Assembly: GCF_050948175.1 (NCBI RefSeq)
Contig: NC_135200.1
Span: 13,135,001-13,199,000 of the forward strand
DNA: 64,000 nt
Source of the DNA: Xylocopa sonorina
Taxonomy: Eukaryota; Arthropoda; Insecta; Hymenoptera; Apidae
Direction: 5' to 3'
Part shown: piece by piece, positions 52,201 to 63,199 of the stretch
Numbering within the stretch: position 1 is the first letter of the stretch
Layout: each line of letters begins with the position of its first letter
The notes under the pieces: model-generated
Told to the model about the DNA's origin: nothing
Databases searched by the model: none
What the model saw: only the letters and a program-made list of their open reading frames with translations
Translations under genes and position numbers: made by a program

Positions 52201-52725
52201 ATCCGTTCTCTATACAGCTTTCAGTAGAACAAGCTGGGGCGTCGGCATAAGCTGGCTCGTAATCGCGTGTTGCACTAATAACGGTGGTAAATGAATTTTT
52301 ACTCGTACCGCTGGTTAATATCACGCAATCCTTTCTCTTCTGGGATTACTTCCGCGCGCCGTATTTTTCTTTTCGCAGGATTCGTGACCAAATTTCTGTC
52401 GCTCAAGTTGTGGATTCCGCTCAGCAGAACAACCTACTGTTGCTATCTCGTACACCCTTTCGTTATAATTTCAATCTACCGACTCGGTAGTTACCCCGTT
52501 TACACTGACGCCTCCACGACTGTAAGTATCATGGAACGATCCTGATTACATCGAAACGGGGCCAATGGAAGAATTTCTCAATCGATCTGAATTTACTTGC
52601 AGGGTACCATGTTCCTTGGGATGCTTGTAGCTAGTTACATTTCCGCTTTCGTATTATCCGCGATAGCGGAGGTGCCGTATATGCACTTGCAGAAGATACT
52701 CGTCGAGTCGATAAGAAGAACGTAA
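49261..52725 (+). CDS. NRF-6-like acyltransferase, copy A (NRF domain plus acyltransferase-3)
   Basis: Exons: 49261-49294 (tentative), 49424-49687, 49774-50018, 50099-50292 (or 50301), 50400-50515, 50800-51024, 51090-51297, 51362-51527, 51586-51665, 51733-51828, 51923-52052, 52112-52286, 52379-52521, 52603-52725. This gives 732 residues, or 735 with the alternative donor. Order: N-terminal hydrophobic segment (LSHLLLTMFYVSI); extracellular NRF domain (AITDHLNLLNASRC, REAVDRGVLWSLR, GNNYWLGDRLDC, LGLCLPASCTKTD); a membrane segment; then the acyltransferase-3 region with FHGLKFFGMMWIIMVHT (probable catalytic His), DTFFFMSGF, RITPAY and CSKYWWRNLFYINN. The family is named for C. elegans nrf-6 (nose resistant to fluoxetine), implicated in drug and yolk-lipid transport; the acyl substrate is unknown. 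The start is uncertain: the ATG at 49261 gives a phase-matched spliced exon, while the first in-frame ATG in the next exon is at 49516. The ATG at 49454 is out of frame. Confidence 0.85.
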
Positions 52726-53012
52726 TGCCTGCAATATTGTATACACGATTATACATACTTGTAAGTTTTTTTTACATAATTTCTACGATTTTACGTAATT
52801 ACGAATCCGTTACTGGTCTCGATTACTTTCTAGCGTTAAAAAATCGTACGCGTTGCATCGCGACCGCATCGGTTCCTACACGCTTCTCGTGAGAGCGGGT
52901 TGAAAGGACAGTAGCGCGTGTTCGCGAACTAATGGAGCAGCAGCAGGTGAAACGATCTAAAACATTTGGTTGGCTAAGGTGTGTCGAGGTCTGACAATAA
53001 GTTAGACGGGGA

Positions 53013-54003
53013 ACGGTGGCAGGCCCGCGGTGATTTCACCGATGGCTTGGATGTATCCACTGTAATGGAGTTCTCCTTCGGATTCCAAGGTCTCCAGCCG
53101 TTCCATTAGCTCGATCCAGATTTAAAAACATCCACTGGTCAGACGAGTTTATCCTCCTCGGAGGTCGTTACCGTGAAAACGATAAGCGTAAAAAAATTTC
53201 CAGTGGTCAAGGTAAAGAACAAAGTTTGCCACGTAGGGTCTCCCCGTGATGAGCTTCGATGCCAGATGAACGTATCTGTTTTCCTCCGGTTATTCAAACA
53301 CGTTTTCCTCCAGTGTCTTTCGTGGGACAAGTTCAACGTCCGTGCCGGGTTCACGCGAACACCTCGTGGACCGTGTTTGTCGACGATGTGGACACTTTTG
53401 CGAACAAGCGGCAGATCAAAGGATCTGCTCAAGAAACACAAATCGCGGGAACGATTTTCGACACAGCCGTTTCTGTCCAGGTTGGTGCTCGGCGTGGACC
53501 GGGCACATTATAGATATTACATCGCGGGCATTAACAGCCTTCTCGAGATAAAATTTTATTATCGACAGACAACTATCACGAGCACGCGGTGATAATAAAA
53601 TATTAAAATTCAAAACGCCACGCTGCTCATTCTTCCGAGCGTTTCTGTGTTTCGACAGAGTGCGAAGGTCGCGTTTTCGTAAAAATTATGCATTGACGCA
53701 ATCAAATCCCCGAGAATAAAAGAACGCGCAGAGCAATATAATAAAATTCTTCGCTAAATTATGCATTATCATTTATTTAGACGCAAGCTAGATGATTTAT
53801 TTAATCAGGCGCGACCTTTCCACGCGCTCCTGATGGGCAGTAACATTGGAAAGACTGTAGAGAGATGTTGTATAATTTTTCAGACTTCAAGGCTCCCGTA
53901 GATACACTATACACAGCCGTCGATTCGTCGTTCACGAACTTGTTACTTTTCAGCCATATATTTCGTCAACTCGAGCCTCATTGAATAAAGATCGTCCAGG
54001 AGC
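53013..54003 (-). pseudogene. Unidentified minus-strand coding-like fragments (gene remnant or small gene)
   Basis: Three pieces read in the same minus frame. (1) 54003-53948 reads LLDDLYSMRLELTKYMAE and ends at a donor-like GTAACA. (2) 53275-53172 follows an AAAACAG acceptor and joins in phase, giving YVHLASKLITGRPYVANF and LYLDHWKFFYAYRF. (3) 53118-53013 reads WIELMERLETLESEGELHYS then GYIQAIGEITAGLPPFPV and a stop. Pieces 2 and 3 are separated by two in-frame stops within about 57 nt and no clean splice pair was found, so this may be a decayed gene. I do not recognise the family. Third-position GC bias in piece 3 looks coding-like. Confidence 0.3.
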
Positions 54004-56245
54004 TTGATTATTCACGCGATTGTTCAAGGTAACATCGAGCGAACATCGTATCAATGTTTAATCTTTAACTATCTTTTCTGAGTATATTTCGTAGAAAAAA
54101 TAAGCGTCGCTTCGTTAATTGCGCGAGGCGAATATGAAGACTTTCCGTTCACGAATTATGAATGAATGTATCTCGAGGAAAAGTCGATCCCCTCCTCCCC
54201 TCGGCGAGCAAACAGGAAAAGGAAACGATTTACTTTCTCTACTGCAGACAGATCCACCGCTCTGACTTAACATCCGTCGTCGTTCCTGCATCGACCGCGT
54301 CTCGTTACGACTGTTATGCGACCGCTTTCGGGATGTAATTCGCTTCTCTTACGTGTACACGTAAATAAACGTAAATCCGTGACCCTCTAGCGTAATGGAA
54401 CGCGACCCGTCGACGTAATACGATCATTTTTTTCTTACATTATCTCACTCGCATTATTATTTCATTATGTTTAATCCAAGCATTTCCTTGTATAATTCGC
54501 GGACGCACCAACACGAGACGTACACGTTTTTTTAATACATCGTTGGGTACTTAATGTCTTCTTTTTTACGCTTCAAAAAAGTTAATCAGCTGTAATGATC
54601 GTATCGTCACGATGAACCTACAGCTGTTAATTTATAGGTTTCATGCTTGTCGACGACAATCGTATATTCGCCAGAGCTATGGGTAGCTTTATTTTTTCTT
54701 ATCCTTCGAGTAGACGCGATATGTTTCAATAAAGTCTTCAGATTTCGGTAGAAGTAACGATCGTTAAACACGATACGACCGACGGCTCGTAGCTATTACT
54801 TCCCACGCATAGCGTCAGCTGTAAAGTTTGTTCTACGCGTGCATCGTAGGAGTGACGTTTAAAGCATTAAAAAAAAAAGAAAAGTCGATCGTTCGAAACT
54901 GTTATTACTTATAATGGATAGTTACGTATCGATGTCGGTGACGCACGGAAAAATGTATATTAATATCCTACTACAGTTCTTTAATGTGACGAGCACGCAA
55001 AAAGTATCGAATGATGCACGTAAGTGTAGATTAGTGTAAAATTCTTTAATTTATCCAATTTGCCTGGGTGACCAAGCTAAGCTGACTAATTTGCGATGAG
55101 TAATAAACAAGTGCCGCGTAATGTATTTACGTTATGTGGTTTAAAAATATTACAATGAAGTTTTTCAGGATTCCTTAAAGGAACTTGCTAATGTTTACGA
55201 CGTATACCTTGAACTATAATGGTAAGATGGAACACACTTGACGTCAGGAATAAATAATAAAAAGCTGACCTGCAAGAGTGCTCGCAAGGTAACTTAAAAA
55301 GCCTGCATGTAACAATTCATTTCTAGAGTACAACAAGTAAATGATTTCTACGCGTAGATAGATCGACAAATGTATTACAATGTATTATTTTTGTTAATGT
55401 TTCTTAAACCTGGATTATTCATTTTCGAATGTTTCAAGATCCTTAAAAAAAGGATGCTAAAAAGATAACGATATCCATATTAATTGATTAACCGTAGTGT
55501 TGCGTACGATTAGAATTCCGTTTATGCGACCAAACGTAAATGGAAAGAAGGGGAAAGCGAATAAGACGAAAAGGTGAAAATCTCTTGCATAAGGAAGAGG
55601 TCGCGTATACGAATAACCTGGAAAAAGGAAGATTTATTCAGCATGCTATGTATGTTATGCGGACTTCATTCGTTTCGTCATGACCTATCAGCGCACAAGT
55701 TAACTACCGAAGATACCTACGAGAACCACCTGATAAAATTCAGTGAAAATTCAATTTGGAAGAAGCAATTACTAGGAAGGCGGGTCAACATTTCTGACCT
55801 CTAATTACAAGAATATAATCCACCTTTGCCTTCGATGTCGACGAATGTACGCGCGTGAATCGACTCGAAGAATTCATTAGCATGTCAACTGATTTTCCAC
55901 CTTGGAATTATTAAATTAAATGGATCTAACGGCGGAACCAACACGTGACTTCTAAAATGCAACGGAAATAGTTGCTAAAAGTAGTCGAAATACGTAAACG
56001 CGGAACATTAAATTCAAGATATGGCACTTAGAGGTCGAATGATTAAAAAAAAGTGGTATATAATAAATTTGCATTCCATAAATTTAGAATGATCACGATT
56101 TTAGCCGTGCTCGTGACAAATGTGCCGCGTTGCTGTTGCGATTGTTTCCATCGCGTGTCCTTCGCGACGGGAAGAATTCCCGCAAACCCAATCGGTAAGA
56201 TTGTTTCACGTTTTCCGCGAAGCTCGAGATTAAACATACCGCGGG

Positions 56246-56301
56246 AAAAGAAAAAAAAGGAGGAGGAGGAGGAGAAGAAGAAGAAGAAGAAGAAGAAGAA
56301 A
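56246..56301. repeat. Purine tract, (AGG)n then (AAG)n
   Basis: Runs of AGG triplets followed by AAG triplets on the plus strand, in the spacer between the two NRF-6-like genes. The translated poly-Lys/Glu frames here are artefacts of the repeat. Confidence 0.95.
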
Positions 56302-58763
56302 CGCTCCGTAAAAGTTAAATATTGATTCCCGAGTGTGGTGGGAATTTTCAGCGGTGTCACGTGTACGCGGCATCGAGTCACGTTGGCTAGAAGAAGTGGT
56401 CCATAGAAAGTTCACGCGTATTACGCGTATTACGCAGACGGGAGCTCGCTCGTTCTCGACCGAGTAAAAGTCATTATTCTCTCTCTCTCTCTCTTTGCAA
56501 TTTTCTGTCCGCTAAGTGTCCGCCGCAACGTAGAGCCTCGAACCTGCAGGAAATCGTCTTTTTTACCCGGCATTCCTTTGCCATTCTACGAAAACTTGAC
56601 TCGTTTCCATCTTTTCGTGCGACCTCGACACACACGTTCGCTGCCCTCCTCTCTCCGTTCTATGGTAGATGATCATTTTTTTTATTCATATACGCGTAGA
56701 TTTTTGAAATTGCTAAAAGAGAAGTTGACGACTCAACGGTTGACGAAGATCGTTAAGCGGTGTTCGGTTCATCCCGTGATTACACAGACCGCGTCCCATT
56801 TGGGGTCTCGTGCGTATAAATAATTCAAGTCGATTTGCATTGTACAAGACGACAAAGGGTACAGAATTGTTTACCTGGAACGCGTATCTCGGTAAAACGG
56901 AAATGTACCATTTACGTCGATGTATATTTTTTTCTGTAAATAAGTAGGAAACAGAGACTTGTGCAGTATTATTAATTTACATGCCCAGGGCAAACTCCAG
57001 TCAGCGGTTTTTATCGATTATGCTTCTTCCTCAATGGATGCAGCGGCAAACCGAGCTATCATTGCGTGCGTCTAGTTAAATTTTAGATACAGTGCTTTTC
57101 GAGACAGTGCGAGGCTCGAAAACGTCGTCTCCGATGCTCGGATCGTGTCCCCCTCTTTATGCCAAAGGCATCGATACAATTTTTCAACGAGGAACGCACA
57201 TTTTCTGCCCTCTCGAGGAAATCGATTTCATCTAAAGAGAAACGATATCGGACAGATGATTGGTAACTGCGAGGCGGTAAACGGTAGAAAGAAATTCGTT
57301 AGGTAGAATTAAATGATGTTTAATGCAGTATCACGTGGTCCATGTGTTGACTCCAGAGATGGATACGTTCCAAAGATCAACTTTGGATTCTTAATAATAC
57401 TTATCTTCTTTCTTAAATACCAGACGAACATAATTCTCCAGTTTTTATTGCCGTTTTAATAATTTTCAATCGATTTTTTTAACACGTTTGCCGTTTAAGA
57501 GTATTCAGATATTAGAGATTCCGCAGATTCCGCTTCGTTCGTGTGTGACGAGTCCCGACTGGACACCGTGCAATTCTTGCCTGACCAAATTTCGCTCCCA
57601 ACTTGCGCTCGATTCAATCACCAGGATCGATCTATGCATCATACGTGCGCGCGGACAGATCTTTGAATAATTGATTTACGTCACAAGATATCGAGAGCGG
57701 AGAATATTTCGCACTGATCACGTAGAAAATAATCTCGCATAAATTATCAATTACTGCGACGATCACTGGTCACGTAACTATAGGATGATATTTGTTCGGG
57801 GTGATTAGGAAAGTTTTCGAACGTTTACAACCGAATAACGACTCTGCGTTACACGTTTGGCGTCTTTGCGTCATTTTTGATCGCAAACGTAATATCCTAC
57901 TAATATTACTTGTAGAGGCAGAGAACGTTCGAATATTTAGAGCAATATCGACGAGAAGCTATAGAACATGACCGGTTGTTAACAAGTAATAGCAAGGAAA
58001 ACATAACTCTAGAGAAATATGTGCGCGCTTAGGCATTTGAAGTGTGCGACGTAACGAACGAAACATGTTATCTGTACGCGATGCGGGGATCGATCACCTC
58101 CAAAGTTGTGTCGATTTCCTTCCCAGGAACACGCGCGTGACACAGCTCACGCGTAAAAACGGGTGGCGTTCAAAGATTCCATTAGCCGATTCGTACAAAA
58201 AAATATCACCGCGCATTTAATTGATGGCGTTAACTAGCGAATAAAGAAGCAAAACCAATGAATAATTACGGTACACGTGCTATGTAACGGTGTTACATGT
58301 ACGATTGAACGATCAAATCGTAACATCGTGACGTTTCGAAACAAACTAGTATCGTTCTATTAGATAAAAACTGGCTGTTTCTCACCGACGCTGTTGGAAT
58401 ACGATTCTTAAGATAAGGCAAAGCAAATAGGAAATGCAAAAGATCAGCTAACACGGCTTTTAAAGAGGCTCGAGGGATCTCAGCCGAGGATCGAAAAGTC
58501 CAGACGATCTTAAAAGCATACTTGACACCTTCGAGACAATATCGGTTGTTAACCAAACAACTGGTACCGATGACTGAGTCTTTATGCTTGTTCCAACATA
58601 GAGCGCGAATGCAAATCCGAGGGACGGCCGTCTGAAACGTACACGGCCCCTTCTTGCTCCCTAACCGAGCAGCCGATCGAAAAGGGGGCTATTTCTCATC
58701 TCAGCTTAAAAAATGGTTAAAAATTCTCATGAATCAATGCGCCGATAAAAAATGTTGTTTAAT

Positions 58764-58764
58764 C

Positions 58765-58795
<31 letters not shown>

Positions 58796-58797
58796 TG
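58764..58797. repeat. (CG)8(TG)9 alternating purine-pyrimidine tract
   Basis: Eight CG dinucleotides (58764-58779) run into a TG repeat ending at 58797, 488 bp before the start codon of NRF-6-like copy B. Such alternating tracts favour Z-DNA in vitro; a regulatory role here is speculative. Confidence 0.95.
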
Positions 58798-59285
58798 CGA
58801 AAGAGGGGGAAACAGAGCGTGAGAAGGACCATTAGACGCGTGCGCGAGCGAGAGTGAAAGCTTTTGAAAGAAAACGAAAGCATAAAGGAACGGGGGAAGC
58901 AGAGCACGAGCGATAGAGAAGGACGGAGGCCGTAAGCTTGCCGCATCGGTGATATAGTTGGCGACTTCGAAGACAACGACGATGACGGCGCGAGCCAGGA
59001 GGACGGGTTGCTTTCCATTTGAATCCTGTGATTACTTCCCCGACACGGCAGTCCTTTCCCGGTCGTCGTATCTCCTTGGTCGATCCTCTGCTGCTAAAGA
59101 ATCGCGTGTACCACCGCGTCGCTGATGTTCGTCACGAGCGATCCGAGGACTCACCGATTTTCTTACTATTTGCTCTCCGTCCGCGCGAACGAGCTCTTCT
59201 CCTCCTCGCGATCGATCATCCAGTGAGTTTTCGTTCGATCGGGCGCAAGTTGGACGATTCGTTACCAGTTAGGAGAAACACGAGG

Positions 59286-62200
59286 ATGCCGTCGTCGACG
59301 TTCCAACCGTTGTTACTGTTATCGTTGCTCTGCGTCCCGATCCTGGCAATCGGGGACCAAGATTCAAAGACGATGAGCCATGTGATGCCAGTGTACGCGT
59401 TGACCAACTATCTGGATCTTCTGAATTCGAGCAAATGCAGCACGGAGATGCAACAATTTCGCGAAGCTGTGGATAGTAACGTGTTCTGGAGTCTGAGAAG
59501 TTAGTAGGAAAAGGGATAGAAACGGCACATCGCGCGTTACACAAGAAACTAGTTACACATTACCGAAAATCGACTCGAAATGAACGGAATCGTCTCGCAA
59601 AAGTATATTCTTTCTAGTAACGGTAGAGCGTGCTTTCGATGATTCTTCGTAGTTTGTTTGTTTTGCCTGGCTTATCCGATTTTTAATATCATTCTAATAC
59701 CATTATAAGAGGTTATCAATTCGAAGAGAAAAGAATCGACTGATCGGCGATGCACTCGACCTTAGCCTCGACCGTTTATCATAACCGGTGATCTTTACTC
59801 GTTTTTCAAGTGTTGGACGCTAGCGGGGTACCATACCATGGGTTCCTGAATGGAAACAACTATTGGACCGGGAGCCTTCTAGATTGCAATTTTCTATCTG
59901 CCAATATCACGCCAAGGTATTCGCCGAGAAATATGAGGAAATACTCGCACCACCGAAACGTGGACGAGCAGTATCCGCCCTTCGAGTTGACCTTCTTTAT
60001 GACATCCGTGCGGCATGACAGCACTCTGCAATATCAGTTCGGCTTATTATACGAAGTAAGCGTAGTTCAGAAAAGAACGACAAGCAGCAGTTGGAATAGT
60101 AGGAAATTTTCAAAGTAAACGGTTTCTGATACAATTACTATTACAGTGCAAACGTATAATTTGTGCTCGACTCGACGGCAAAAACCATAAATTAGATCGG
60201 GGGGTGATCTCCATCCGGAATCCCCCTTGCTACGCTTCTGTACACGGATTAAGAAATTTCAGAGATCGCGCTTGTTTTAGGATGTAGTGATGCTTGGGCT
60301 ATGCTTACCAGCTACATGCACTAAAAACGAGATAGCCACGATGTTAAACGAAATGCTCAACAATAATACTCTCCTAGTTGGACATATCTATGGCGCGAAC
60401 TTTACTTTGCTCGATATCTACGATATGAAGGACGATCATCGATGGCTCCTTAGATGGGACATAATGACAATCATGTACGTAAATCGTGAATCATCAAACG
60501 CGATTATTAACAATCGTTGGTAAAAAAAAAAATACAAGTTAAAGATCGTTTAAATTCTGTTTGCAGATTTATTTTATCGCTGTTATGCGTTATAATGATA
60601 GCAGGTACGGTGTACGATATTATGGTTCATCAAAAGAGTTTACGAAAGAAGAAGGAGTTTCTTACATACGGGAACAACAACACCTCCGGTACGCTAATCA
60701 TTTGATAACGAACACGTGTCTATTATCGAGGATTTTCGAATGATCGCTGGATAACGTATGATAAACTTTGGTACAGAAATGAACACCACTGTAGAAGGAA
60801 GGCGCGAATTTGATCACGAAGAAACCATAGTCCCAGACCTGAAAGCAAGAAGCCTATTGGGCCGATATCTCCTCTGCTTCTCGTTCTATACAAATATACA
60901 ACTGATATTTAACACGGAGGGGAACAGGTCGAACATACCCGTGTTCCACGGGATCAAGTTTTTGGGAATGTTATGGATAGTCATGGGGCACACCCTTTAC
61001 TTTGGAAAGTTTTATTTAGGTAAGACATCGTTATTCGCGATACCCGACACGATTTTCTGTACAATGTGTACAATTTTGAAATAAAACTTCCGATTTCTAG
61101 CTAACAAGACAACTCTATACGAGATGATAGAGTCTTTCATAGCTCATATCTTTAGCAATGCAACGTACTCGGTGGACACTTATTTCTTTATCAGTGGCTT
61201 TCTGCTCTGTTATGTATTTCTGAAAGAGCAAGACAAGAAAATGATGTCGAAGGGTTTGAAATCAAAGGTTTCGCAATTTTTCGGGGCGATCGTCAAGCGC
61301 TACATCAGGTAGCTAATCTAATAATTCATTATTAATTCAGTTTTACGACTGTTTCGATTTTCTCACTTCAAAGGATCACACCGGCGTACGTAATCGTGTT
61401 AATGCTGACGATTTTGAACTTCACCTGGCACTCCAAGATATCGATCTTCTCCGACACCGTCGATCTGGACAAATGCTCCAAGTACTGGTGGAGGAATTTA
61501 CTTTTCATCAACAACTTCTTCAAATGGGACGAGATAGTACGTGTGATTTTATACGCGAGATTTACAAATCAAATTTATTTGCGAGAATTAATTATTTCAG
61601 TGCCTCGAATGGAGCTGGTACCTGTCCAATGATATGCAGTATTTCATATTTGGTTCATTTCTTCTAGTATTGTCAATTACGTAAGTACACCATTTGGGTA
61701 TACTTTTAGTAGTTTCAGGTCTATTTTTTTTCGATCGTTAAACTTAATAAACAATTTCAGCCATTATAATTACGCGTTGTGCCTAGGCATCATTTCATTG
61801 AGTTGTTCGATATTTCTTAATGGCTATTTGACATTCGTCTACAGTTACATTCCTACGTGAGTATAAAAAATATTTTTTAATTATTCATTTTTATCTAACT
61901 TGTCAATTATATAGGCTAGAATATAGAAATAGTAAATAGAAATTGATTTTATTAGGCTGGACGAGCAGTATCAAATGTTGGATGTGTTCTACATGAAACC
62001 GTGGCTCAGAATTGGGCCGTATTTAGTGGGAATGGCTACAGCCCTGCTCCTTAAAAAATGGAACTACAAATTACGTTTGTCGAAAGTAATCTATACGCAC
62101 TTATTTTACATATACTTGTATCCTCCTGAAATGTAATATCTTAAAATGTATACGCGAGAATAACGTTATGCATACATTGTTACGTTTCAGGTAGCCCTAG

Positions 62201-62809
62201 CCGCGTGTTGGATGATTGCAATTTTGTGCAATTGCTCGATTCTCTTTGGTCCTGGAGAGCAACAGTACACTTTTGCTGGATCCATTCTTTATGTAGCTTT
62301 AAGCAGAACAGCCTGGGGCCTTGGCATGGCTTGGCTTATAATCGTCTGTACCACAAATAACGGCGGTAAATGAATTTCAGTTTATCCATTAGTAGCGCAA
62401 AATGTCATCTACCTTCCTGTCGAAAACGCTTTTGTATGTTCGCATTTGTATGTTTGCAGGTATCGTAACTAAATTCTTATCGCTAGATATGTGGATTCCT
62501 CTTAGCAGAATAACATATTGCATTTATCTCTTGAACCCGTTTATTATATATGCGATCTTCAAGTTTGGTACCTATCCGCTATCCGTGGATGTCTTGACGA
62601 TAGTAAGTGCGGCGATATTTAATCACGATGAAACAATATCGATGCGACGTAACGAAAATAATCAATTTCTTCTTTGCTTTCAGGGTGCTATTAGTATTGG
62701 ACTGTTTGTATCTACTATTCTTTGTGCTATATTGCTGTCCGTATTTGCGGAAGCGCCGTACATACAACTACTGCGAATAAGCCTCAATTCTCCAAACAGA
62801 TTGAAATAA
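59286..62809 (+). CDS. NRF-6-like acyltransferase, copy B (NRF domain plus acyltransferase-3)
   Basis: Exons: 59286-59499, 59811-60055, 60281-60474, 60567-60688, 60777-61019, 61101-61308, 61374-61536, 61601-61680, 61761-61856, 61956-62085, 62191-62365, 62460-62602, 62684-62809. They total 2139 nt (712 residues) with every phase consistent. MPSSTFQPLLLLSLLCVPIL is a clear signal peptide. The NRF domain spans about residues 34-215 (ALTNYLDLLNSSKC, MLDASG, GNNYWTGSLLDC, LGLCLPATCTKNE). A membrane helix at about 219-235 leads to the acyltransferase-3 region with FHGIKFLGMLWIVMGHT (His330), DTYFFISGF, RITPAY, CSKYWWRNLLFINN, SWYLSNDMQYFIFG and AWGLGMAW, and about ten further membrane segments. It is a likely ER or plasma-membrane lipid or drug-handling protein, substrate unknown. 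Exon lengths equal those of copy A in 8 of the 12 shared internal or terminal coding exons (9 with the conserved-position exon ending at 50292), so the pair arose by tandem duplication. Confidence 0.93.
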
Positions 62810-62810
62810 A
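62805..62810 (+). terminator. AATAAA overlapping the stop codon of copy B
   Basis: The last codons AAA TAA plus the next A form AATAAA, so a polyadenylation signal coincides with the stop. If used, the 3' UTR would be only tens of bases. A later signal may be used instead. Confidence 0.4.
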
Positions 62811-62912
62811 TATATGCTCGTCGTGTGTGTTTCTAAGACTTGATTAATCAACGTGAAAGATAGTCTCTTGTACAGTGAAAACATTGGGCCATTTAATAAT
62901 GTGTTGCGACGC

Positions 62913-62953
62913 TTCTCGTAACTGATTACTTTCTTCTCGCGACTGATTACTTT
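62913..62953. repeat. 21-bp tandem duplication in the convergent spacer
   Basis: TTCTCGTAACTGATTACTTT at 62913 and TTCTCGCGACTGATTACTTT at 62934 lie 21 bp apart, differing at two positions. They sit between copy B (+) and the myotubularin gene (-), near candidate polyadenylation signals of the latter. Confidence 0.9.
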
Positions 62954-62969
62954 CAAGAAACATTCGCAT

Positions 62970-62980
62970 TTTATTTTATT
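62970..62980 (-). terminator. Overlapping AATAAA signals for the myotubularin transcript
   Basis: TTTATT at 62970-62975 and 62975-62980 on the plus strand gives two overlapping AATAAA hexamers on the minus strand, about 220 bp beyond the myotubularin stop codon at 63200. The position is sensible for a 3' end; use is inferred. Confidence 0.5.
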
Positions 62981-63199
62981 CTCTTCTTTTTCCGATATTT
63001 AATAATACGTGGAAAGAGGAATCGATGTATAGAATCGTTTATGCAAAAATTGTAAACGTCTTTTGTTTATCAACGAGCGTTTTTTGTACATAGCAAAGTG
63101 ATTTTAGTCAATATTGTACATTTGCTCGAGCGAGAAAAGGAAGCTCGTATACAAATATAACTACAAACCGCTGAAAGATGAGAAAGAATGCTTGCCATG

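Larger units (their letters stand above)
52726..59285. other. Spacer between the two NRF-6-like genes
   Basis: 6.5 kb of AT-richer DNA with no convincing plus-strand gene. It contains minus-strand coding-like fragments at about 53013-54003, a purine tract at 56246-56301, a CT run near 56479 and a CG/TG tract at 58764-58797. The last few hundred bases before 59286 are probably 5' UTR of copy B: an in-frame open stretch runs up to the ATG but has no ATG of its own. Confidence 0.55.

Noticed and set aside
53173..53592. 139-codon plus-strand open frame
   Set aside because: No recognisable motif. The opposite strand in another frame has better coding character and a phase-matched splice junction.
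55574..55804. 76-codon plus-strand open frame
   Set aside because: Isolated, AT-rich, with no motif and no neighbouring exon of matching phase.
56053..56381. Open frames rich in Lys/Glu or Phe/Ser
   Set aside because: Direct translation of the AGG/AAG purine tract, not protein-coding sequence.
58293..58556. 87-codon minus-strand open frame with hydrophobic stretch
   Set aside because: A second minus frame over the same bases is equally open, there are no splice partners, and no family was recognised.
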